DNA from: JAWKTM01 sp041399085
GTDB lineage: Bacteria > Planctomycetota > Planctomycetia > Pirellulales > Pirellulaceae
Length of the DNA: 64,000 nucleotides
Assembly: GCA_041399085.1 (NCBI GenBank)
Contig: JAWKTM010000016.1
Coordinates: 72,735 to 136,734, forward strand
Direction: 5' to 3'
Shown here: positions 17,379-24,115 of the stretch, piece after piece
Position numbering within the stretch: the stretch's first letter is position 1
Layout: each line of letters starts with the position of its first letter
The notes under the pieces: model-generated
What the model saw: only the letters and a program-made list of their open reading frames with translations
Told to the model about the DNA's origin: nothing
Databases searched by the model: none
Made by a program: the position numbers and the translations under genes

Positions 17379-18440
17379 TCATCGCAGTGCCTCGCGCAGC
17401 AATGCGGGAAGGTTCAGAAGCTCGCCACGAGGAGCTGGTGCGCGGCCCGTTGGCGCGGTCGATTGTGATGGCACGTTGGCAGGGGGCGCGGCGTAAGGTG
17501 AGTAGCCAGAACCGTTGTTGTAGGTCGGGTCGTAGGGTCCTGGATAGCCGCCGTTCGTGGATGGATAAGAGCCGTTGTAGGTCGGCTGACCGGGCGCCGG
17601 ATAAGTCGGTTGCGCTGGCGCGGTATAGGGACCGTACTGCTGGCTGTAGCTGCCGTCGTAGGGCTGGTTGTATGGCTGTCCGTACGCGGGCGGCGCGGTC
17701 GTGCCGTAGGGTTCGCCGGTCCCGTAGGAAGGAGGTGCATAGCCGCCTTGAGCCGCGCCACTCCCCTGCCCCGTCTGCCAATTGTTGGCTCCGTATGGTG
17801 TGTTCATCGGCGGCGACTGGGGATAGCCCGCGGCGTTCGTTGGATAGCCGTCGGGATAGCTTGCGTCGGGCCACTGCGGCGTCGGCGTGGATTGGCCGTA
17901 GGTTGGATCGTCGGCGTCGTGACGGTGGGCTCGCATCTCGGGATCGAGTTCGTGCAAATAGGGATGCAGCGCCGTGTGATACTCTTCGGGCATCAACCCA
18001 TGCGCGCGATCCAATAACAATGCGATGTAGTATCCCGAGCGGGAGTGAATCACCGTTTGGCGGCGCTCTTCACCGAGAGCCGTAACAGCGAACAGCGTGA
18101 CGATCGTGCATAGCGCCACGCCCTTGGCGAAGCCGAACAAGGCTCCGATCTGCCGGTCAAACTCTTTCAGCTTCAACCGGTCGATCGAAGCCGAGACGAA
18201 CCGAAAGGCGATCCATATCGCGAGCGACGTGCCGATGTACAGAATCAGCATCGCCGCGAAACGATTCCACGGCGGCGCGGTGTCGATCATCTGACTGACG
18301 GGTTCTCGCAATCGCACGGCGACGACGTAGCTAAGCAGCATCGAACCGATCGACGCTAGTTGCCAGGCCAGACCTTTATAAGCGCCGAAGATGGTCGCCC
18401 CGGCCAGCACGATCAGCATTAGCAAGTCGTAGACATCCAT
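17379..18440 (-). CDS. CvpA family membrane protein with long Tyr/Pro/Gly tail
   Basis: The first 170 residues match CvpA-like proteins: four helices beginning DLLMLIVLAGATIFGAYKGL, with WNRFAAMLILYIGTSLAIW and the short helix FDRQIGALFGFAKGVALC. In other bacteria CvpA family members affect colicin V export or envelope integrity. From about residue 185 to 335 the protein becomes a low-complexity tail rich in Tyr, Pro, Gly, Gln and Asn (AYGQPYNQPYDGSYSQQYG), ending with a charged-hydrophobic LLNLPALLREALR. Such tails are usually disordered and adhesive. The G-rich word lies inside the tail at 17761. No partner gene is close. Confidence 0.8.
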   Translation of the reverse strand: MDVYDLLMLIVLAGATIFGAYKGLAWQLASIGSMLLSYVVAVRLREPVSQMIDTAPPWNRFAAMLILYIGTSLAIWIAFRFVSASIDRLKLKEFDRQIGALFGFAKGVALCTIVTLFAVTALGEERRQTVIHSRSGYYIALLLDRAHGLMPEEYHTALHPYLHELDPEMRAHRHDADDPTYGQSTPTPQWPDASYPDGYPTNAAGYPQSPPMNTPYGANNWQTGQGSGAAQGGYAPPSYGTGEPYGTTAPPAYGQPYNQPYDGSYSQQYGPYTAPAQPTYPAPGQPTYNGSYPSTNGGYPGPYDPTYNNGSGYSPYAAPPANVPSQSTAPTGRAPAPRGELLNLPALLREALR

Positions 18441-18649
18441 GTGGGCGTTCTTCTGTTCAGGTCGACGTTGGCGCGCTCACCGACCGCGTCGAACACATGC
18501 TCCGGGGCAGGCTAGGGGAGTGCGAGCGGGCGCGAGAGTATATCGAGTCGGCGTCCAAACGCGAAGCTCAACTTTCCGTCTTCCCGCGCCCTGGCCAATT
18601 TCGTACAGTCTGCCGCCCGACACGACGCGCACTTGGCGGAGAGTAATCG

Positions 18650-19405
18650 ATGGCCGATTTCAAGACGCACATCAGCACCAGTACGGTGATCGGTATTGGC
18701 TATGGAATTGCCGGGTATCACTTTCTGGAAATACCCCCGTCCACGGCGATTGTCGCCGCGGGGCTGTGCGGGGTGTCGGGCATGTTGCCGGATTTGGACA
18801 GCGACAGTGGCGTACCGCTGCGCGAGACGGTTACTTTCTCCGCGGCCGTCGTGCCAATGTTGATGCTGGACCGGTTTCAGCAGATGGGATTGTCGAACGA
18901 GTCGATGGTATTGGCCGCTGGTGTGGTCTATCTAACAATTCGGTTTGTCATCGCGGAGATATTTCGGCGTTATACGGTCCATCGGGGAATGTGGCATAGC
19001 ATTCCGGCCGCGATTTCCGTGGGGCTGCTGGCGTTCCTGATTGTGCATGGCGAGGACATTCTGTTGCGCGCTTTTAAGACGACGGCGGTCGTCTTGGGGT
19101 TTATGGTTCATCTCCTATTGGATGAGATCTGGAGTTTCGAGCTGCGTGGCGGTCGGGTGCGCATTAAGAAGTCGTTCGGAACGGCCATGAAGTTTTGGGG
19201 GAAGGACTCTTGGGCGAATTTTTCCACCTATACGAAACTGGCATTGCTGGCCGCTCTGGCTGCGAGTGACCCGTATATGATGGAAAACTATTTCCATCGT
19301 ACTGACGCTGGTCAGTTCCGTTCGGCGGCCCGTGAGTGGATCGGTGAACGTATCGATCAGCGCGTGGGCGAACGGCTCGAAGAAGCGTCGACGGAATTGC
19401 GCTGA
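18650..19405 (+). CDS. YdjM-family membrane-bound metal-dependent hydrolase
   Basis: The 251-residue protein fits the YdjM (DUF457) family: an N-terminal ADFKTHISTSTVIG with early His, SGMLPDLDSDSG with metal-binding Asp residues, VHRGMWHSIPAA, and FMVHLLLDEIWSFE, with hydrophobic helices between. Members are inner-membrane proteins predicted to be hydrolases; substrates are mostly unknown. GGAGAG lies upstream of ATG 18650 at acceptable spacing. After the family domain the protein ends in a charged helical tail (EWIGERIDQRVGERLEEAS). Confidence 0.8.
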   Translation: MADFKTHISTSTVIGIGYGIAGYHFLEIPPSTAIVAAGLCGVSGMLPDLDSDSGVPLRETVTFSAAVVPMLMLDRFQQMGLSNESMVLAAGVVYLTIRFVIAEIFRRYTVHRGMWHSIPAAISVGLLAFLIVHGEDILLRAFKTTAVVLGFMVHLLLDEIWSFELRGGRVRIKKSFGTAMKFWGKDSWANFSTYTKLALLAALAASDPYMMENYFHRTDAGQFRSAAREWIGERIDQRVGERLEEASTELR

Positions 19406-19605
19406 GTCGGCTTCATCGTGCAACGGCCTGCCCACGCGGGGACTGGTTTACCACGACGTTGAGCGGCGGAACTCAGGCGCATCGTTGCCTTCGCCCGACT
19501 TCTTACGCGGATATTCGCACCGCCCTCCGCCAAGCGACGAGCCCGTTCGCCGCGGACTCTTCGCGACGCGATCGCACCACGCTTTGAAGCGGTCGACAAA
19601 TTTAC

Positions 19606-19635
19606 TTGATTTCCGGACGGGTGAGTTGGTATATT
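19606..19635 (+). promoter_or_regulatory. Candidate sigma-70 type promoter
   Basis: TTGATT at 19606-19611 and TATATT at 19630-19635 are separated by 18 bases, placing the transcript start near 19642, about 57 bases before ATG 19699. No other promoter-like pair this close to consensus was noticed in the nearby spacers. Confidence 0.5.
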
Positions 19636-19698
19636 CATCGACGTGGGAACTCAGTGGGTGGGTTCCCGAGTCTGGTTTCTCTTGAAGGAGGTTTTGCG

Positions 19699-20097
19699 AT
19701 GAAGCAACTTTTCTCAACTCGAACTGGCCAGTGGTCGCTACTGGCGTTGTTCTTGTTGGCCTGTGCGGCGCCATTTTCCGGCGCTCAGGACGCGGCGGAC
19801 TCGGCCAAGCCGCAGGCCAAGCGTCGTGGTCGATTGCCCGCCTATTTCGCCGCCGTGGTGAATGAAAAACAGCGGGAGCAAATCTACGATTTGCAGGCGA
19901 AGTACGCCGAGCAAATGGAAGCGCTGCAGAAGCAACTGGATGCTCTGGCCGCACAGCGCGACACGGAAATCGACGGAGTCTTGACGCCCGAGCAATTGGC
20001 GGAGGTGAACAAGAAGCGTGAAGCGGCCAAGGCAGCTCGTGCCAAGCGAGCGAAGCCTGCTGAAGAAGAAGCGGAAGCGGCCGGCGATGCGAACTAG
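19699..20097 (+). CDS. Small exported coiled-coil protein
   Basis: A 132-residue protein whose start at ATG 19699 is fixed by a strong ribosome site (AAGGAGG at 19685-19691). Residues 1-28 form a signal peptide (WSLLALFLLACAAPFSGAQ); cleavage after SGA is likely, though LLAC could also serve as a lipobox. The mature part is Lys/Glu/Ala-rich and helical (NEKQREQIYDLQAKYAEQME, then LTPEQLAEVNKKREAAKA), a pattern seen in many small periplasmic planctomycete proteins. Function is unknown. It has its own candidate promoter and a terminator after the stop, so it is probably a monocistronic, well-expressed gene. Confidence 0.8.
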   Translation: MKQLFSTRTGQWSLLALFLLACAAPFSGAQDAADSAKPQAKRRGRLPAYFAAVVNEKQREQIYDLQAKYAEQMEALQKQLDALAAQRDTEIDGVLTPEQLAEVNKKREAAKAARAKRAKPAEEEAEAAGDAN

Positions 20098-20144
20098 GCA
20101 AAGACGCTAATCGCCGACCACTCTCTCGAGCAAGGAGCTCCATG

Positions 20145-20171
20145 GCGCACGGATGCGCCCTTTCTTCCTTA
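20145..20171 (+). terminator. Probable rho-independent terminator
   Basis: A 6-bp GC stem (GGCGCA / TGCGCC) with a 4-base loop is followed by CTTTCTTCCTT. It lies 48 bases after the stop of the small exported protein. Confidence 0.5.
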
Positions 20172-20295
20172 CTTCCGCCGTGACTATTCTCCCATACGAC
20201 GGCGGATGCGTCTAACCCGCAAATGGTGGAGTAAACCGGCGCGACTGCCCTGCCCTGCTCCGGTCTCTGAATCCGTGGGAGCAGAGCACACGCGG

Positions 20296-21228
20296 CTAGA
20301 TTTTTGCGCCTACCCCGCGCGTCAGTGCCATGAACGCGGATTCGAGATTCACTTCTTCCTCGCGGAACATCGTCAGCTTGTGACCTCGTTCGACCAGCAG
20401 AGACGGCAGATCGCTGTAGTCGTCGCTGGTTGGTTTCAGGGTCACGACGATTGTCTGTTTCTCGATCGCGATCGAGTCAACTAGGTCGCTTTGTTCGAGC
20501 ACTTTGGCGGCGTCTTCCAATTGGTTGGCCACTCGCACGTGTAGAACCGTCCGTTCGCGAACCTGTTTCATGACCTCCGCCACTTCGGCGTTCACGTTCA
20601 TCACGCCCCGGTCGATGATCCCGACCTTGTTGCAGATATCGGCTAACTCGGGAAGGATATGGCTGCTCACAATAATCGTCTTTCCCATCTGGCCGAGTTT
20701 GCGTAGCAAGTTTCGCATTTCGATGCGGGCGCGCGGATCCAAACCACTGAGCGGCTCGTCGAGTAACAAAACCTGCGGATCGTGCAGCAGCGTTCGCGCC
20801 AGTCCGAGACGTTGTGTTTGTCCGCGCGAAAGCGTGTTGGCGTAGGCATCGCGTTTGAAATCCAGATCCACGATCTCCAGCATCTCATCACATCGCTGGC
20901 GCCGCGCTGGTCCCGTGATGCGGTAGGCGGCCGCGAAGAACTCGAGATACTCGATGACTTTCATGTCGTCGTACACGCCAAAAAAGTCCGGCATATAACC
21001 GACCAGCCGCCGAATCTCCTTCGGACTCGTATAAATTGAATTACCGCACACATACGCTTCGCCCCAAGTCGGGTTCAGCAATGTGGCAATGATGCGCATG
21101 GTAGTCGTTTTGCCCGCGCCGTTGGGGCCGATAAAGCCGAATAGATCGCCCTCGTTTAATTCCAGATTGATATCCTGGATGGCATACATCTCGCCATACT
21201 TCTTTGTGAGATTGACGGTTTGAATCAC
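20296..21228 (-). CDS. ABC transporter ATP-binding protein
   Basis: A 310-residue ATPase with Walker A GPNGAGKTT, the signature LSRGQTQRLGLAR, Walker B VLLLDEPLSGLDP and the switch His in IIVSSHILPELADIC. About 80 residues after the ATPase core form an extra C-terminal domain, as in exporters of the gliding-motility/CcmA/DrrA kind. It follows the large membrane protein gene by 71 bases on the same strand, so the two probably form one operon. No classical permease gene is adjacent. Confidence 0.9.
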   Translation of the reverse strand: MIQTVNLTKKYGEMYAIQDINLELNEGDLFGFIGPNGAGKTTTMRIIATLLNPTWGEAYVCGNSIYTSPKEIRRLVGYMPDFFGVYDDMKVIEYLEFFAAAYRITGPARRQRCDEMLEIVDLDFKRDAYANTLSRGQTQRLGLARTLLHDPQVLLLDEPLSGLDPRARIEMRNLLRKLGQMGKTIIVSSHILPELADICNKVGIIDRGVMNVNAEVAEVMKQVRERTVLHVRVANQLEDAAKVLEQSDLVDSIAIEKQTIVVTLKPTSDDYSDLPSLLVERGHKLTMFREEEVNLESAFMALTRGVGAKI

Positions 21229-21299
21229 GAGAGAACTTTCGGGCGATCAGAGGGGATAAAGGGACGAGGGAGTGAAACGGAACGGCTCCGAACGGCCGT

Positions 21300-23609
21300 T
21301 TAAGGCGTCGTCGCCGAATCGCCGGGCGACACTGGCAACACAAACCGGTAGAACGTGAATTGTTGATCTACTTGCATCGGATCGCTGTCTTCGCGGACCA
21401 ACTCCACGGATGGAGTCGAGACGCGTCCCACGACGATCGCACGCCCCAGACGCAGGTGGTCGGACATTTCAATCTGTGGCTGATGTCGATGCAGCAGTCG
21501 CGTATAAGAGCCGCCGCCAGCCGCCTCATGAAACATCATCATTTCCACAATACGAGGAATATCTTGAACCGTGGTCGCATCCCACGGTGTGCTGATATCC
21601 CGAGTGTCGACGACGCGACGGCGAGTTAATCGCCACGAGAGATTTTTAGGAGTTAGCTCGCGATCGACGTTCAGCGTTTCATTGGGTTGCCATTCGCGAG
21701 TGACGAGATAGATCCACTCGCCGTACAGAATCGCCGCATCCTGGAGGGAGACGGGCAGTGGATTCCTGACCGTGCCAGACAGCAGGTTGGCGTTGCCGCT
21801 GGACATGAAATTCGACATATCGAACTCTTTGGACGAACCGTGGGTTCGCCCTACAAAACTGGCGGTTGACGAAGCTCGGAGTGGATACTGCCGCACCTCC
21901 CCTCCCCTGCCCTCTTGAGTTTGCGGTGCGATGACATACGTGGCCGAGGGAAACAGTGATCCGCTGCTGGGGGCGTTTAATCCTCCCAGTCCACGGCCCG
22001 GAAGTCCTTGCCAAGCCGTGAAGGAATCGTCCATGGAGGCCAGTAGTGAGATGTCGGAACGAAAACGAAGGTCGAGCGACTGAGGCCGTGGGCTATAGAC
22101 ATGAGCCCAATTGGTCGCTCGAACCAGCGAACGTTCCGTCTCCACATCCACGATGGTGACTTGGTTGACTAATGTCTGCTGGCCACGAATCGCGCCTACT
22201 AAGACAACGGCCCCGACCGCGAATAGGATGGATAGCAAAGGAAACGTAATCCACGAGGCGGTCATTCGCCGCACGATTCGCTTCAAAAAGAAATAGTCGC
22301 CGGGGCCAATCAGCAGGATGTATAACCCGACGAATCCTGCAACAACCGAAAAGGCAACAACACGAACGCCCGAGAACTGATCCAGGGCGGCTCGTAACTG
22401 ACCGGTTAAATCCTCATAGCCATAATGTGTGACTTTGCCGCCATGAATGTCGTCGCGCGAAGTGGATTCCTGCTGCTGAATTCGGCCGACGATGAGTTTT
22501 CCCAGCAAGTTACCGCGGCCGTCCCACGAGGTAAGCTCCGGGGCGTTGAGGTCAAACGCCACAAAGGTGACGCGACCAAATCCAAACGGCGATTCGACGA
22601 CCAGCGGTTGGTCCCGGCGAGTTCCGACGCCATCATGCAAAATGGTTAAGCCCGTGGTATCTGAAAGTTCCACAACCTGCATTGGCTCAATACGCTGGGT
22701 TGCCTTGGCGTAGGTTTCTAGTCCAGATGTCGAGCGAAGTCTTGAGACGCCTACGAAGGACCCTGGTAGATACTCATTCCATGGTCCACTCCCCTGCCCA
22801 AATAGTTCACTTCCCGATTCACCGACACTGAGAATCAGCCGGCCTCCCATCTCAACCCAATGACGCAAAGCCGCATGTTGGCGATCTGTTAGTTGTTGTA
22901 ACGCGGCGACATTGCCGGTCGTCACAATCAGTGTGTCAACCGCGTCATATCCCAACCAATGATCGGGGAAGTCGGCGACGTTCTCGAAACTGACGACGGA
23001 AAATGGCTCGCGCTTCAGGCCCGATCGGCGAAGCCAGTTGTCATCGAAGTCTTGCAGTTCGCCAAACACCACATAGAGCCGATCCGTGGATGGCAGGACG
23101 TTATAAGTTAATGGAATGGCCCCGAGCGTTTCCTCGTTCGCTCCCACCGAATTTAACTGCATTTCTTCGCGGACCGGACCTTGTTTTCCATACAGCCACA
23201 AATCGCCCGATTGATCGGCGGACAGCGACTTCGTTTGCGGGTAGCGCACGATCAGACCGTCGCCGTCTTGGCAAACGAGCTCCAGCGAATCCTCGGATCC
23301 GGTCGATTCGAAGACGGCCGCGTCGACGCGGACTCCGAACCACCTGCCCGCTTTGGCCGTGCCCCCCAATCCAGTTCGAAGTACAAGCGACTTCGATGCT
23401 TCCGAATCGGTTGGCTCCTGCGCCAGCCCAATCGTGGATGCCACGGCGAGTCCCGCCGCAATGGAGCTGACCGCCAGGAAAAAGCGGAGCACCCGCCCTG
23501 CCCTGCCCCTCGGCGAGCCGCGAGAAATCCGCTTCGCGGGCTTTGTGATTCGCGAAGCGGTTTGGCGAACAAGAGCACCGGGCATCACAGCTTTAGCGGC
23601 GAGGAACAT
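21300..23609 (-). CDS. Large exported or membrane protein paired with ABC ATPase
   Basis: A 769-residue protein. A basic N-terminus precedes a hydrophobic segment (FFLAVSSIAAGLAVASTIG) ending before AQEPTDS, read as a signal sequence. The middle has a Rossmann-like block (AVDTLIVTTGNVAALQQL ... WVEMGGRLILSVGESGSEL) similar in style to GATase-like domains seen beside gliding-type ABC exporters. Two strong helices follow (VVAFSVVAGFVGLYILLIG and FPLLSILFAVGAVVLVG), then a beta-rich C-terminus. The family is not recognised with certainty. Its position before the ABC ATPase suggests an accessory part of that transporter. The G-rich word occurs twice inside it (21902 and 22789). Confidence 0.7.
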   Translation of the reverse strand: MFLAAKAVMPGALVRQTASRITKPAKRISRGSPRGRAGRVLRFFLAVSSIAAGLAVASTIGLAQEPTDSEASKSLVLRTGLGGTAKAGRWFGVRVDAAVFESTGSEDSLELVCQDGDGLIVRYPQTKSLSADQSGDLWLYGKQGPVREEMQLNSVGANEETLGAIPLTYNVLPSTDRLYVVFGELQDFDDNWLRRSGLKREPFSVVSFENVADFPDHWLGYDAVDTLIVTTGNVAALQQLTDRQHAALRHWVEMGGRLILSVGESGSELFGQGSGPWNEYLPGSFVGVSRLRSTSGLETYAKATQRIEPMQVVELSDTTGLTILHDGVGTRRDQPLVVESPFGFGRVTFVAFDLNAPELTSWDGRGNLLGKLIVGRIQQQESTSRDDIHGGKVTHYGYEDLTGQLRAALDQFSGVRVVAFSVVAGFVGLYILLIGPGDYFFLKRIVRRMTASWITFPLLSILFAVGAVVLVGAIRGQQTLVNQVTIVDVETERSLVRATNWAHVYSPRPQSLDLRFRSDISLLASMDDSFTAWQGLPGRGLGGLNAPSSGSLFPSATYVIAPQTQEGRGGEVRQYPLRASSTASFVGRTHGSSKEFDMSNFMSSGNANLLSGTVRNPLPVSLQDAAILYGEWIYLVTREWQPNETLNVDRELTPKNLSWRLTRRRVVDTRDISTPWDATTVQDIPRIVEMMMFHEAAGGGSYTRLLHRHQPQIEMSDHLRLGRAIVVGRVSTPSVELVREDSDPMQVDQQFTFYRFVLPVSPGDSATTP

Positions 23610-23740
23610 AACAGCAGCCGGAAACGAATGGAAAAACGAACCAGAATAATCGGAGCCCGGAAGAGTAAGAAGTGTGAGGGGCCGAGTCGATCACTTCCCC
23701 ATGTCGTCGCGCGCGGTGACGAACGGCTCGCTTGGCACGG

Positions 23741-24115
23741 CTAGGGTTTTCCCGCATCATCGCACGTACATACGAATTGGCCGCAGCCAGGGCACCCGGA
23801 TCCGTATTTGCGTTGCACGGCCTCGGTTAAATCCACGCCCGCGACGTTGGCAATCGTCGCCAACCAAGCAATCACGTCGGCGAATTCTCCCAGACGTTCT
23901 TCGTGCGAGCCGCTACGAAGAGCCGCCGCCAGCTCGCCCACTTCTTCCATCAACCACATGAACGTGCCGTCGATGCCGCGAGCCAAATCCTTCTCGAAAT
24001 ACATCTGGCGAATCAAATGCTGGAAATCGGCAAAAGTGACGTCGCTGGTTCGGGCGGCGGGCGGTTCGCCATCGACGGGCCCTGAGTTATTCGGCGGTGG
24101 GGGCGATGAGTTCAC
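23741..24115 (-). CDS. MazG-like nucleotide pyrophosphohydrolase with Cys-rich tail
   Basis: Translation most likely starts at GTG 24115, which overlaps the TGA of the upstream peptidase gene by 4 bases; the longer frame lies inside that gene. The 124-residue product has the MazG helical core: DFQHLIRQMYFEKDLARGID, WLMEEVGELAAALRSGS and ERLGEFADVIAWLATIANVAG, with the EExxE and ExxD metal-binding residues. These enzymes split nucleoside triphosphates into monophosphate and pyrophosphate. The end, CPGCGQFVCTC, has paired cysteines that may bind zinc and is unusual for a minimal MazG. Coupling to the TPR-peptidase gene is clear, but no functional link is known. Confidence 0.8.
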   Translation of the reverse strand: MNSSPPPPNNSGPVDGEPPAARTSDVTFADFQHLIRQMYFEKDLARGIDGTFMWLMEEVGELAAALRSGSHEERLGEFADVIAWLATIANVAGVDLTEAVQRKYGSGCPGCGQFVCTCDDAGKP

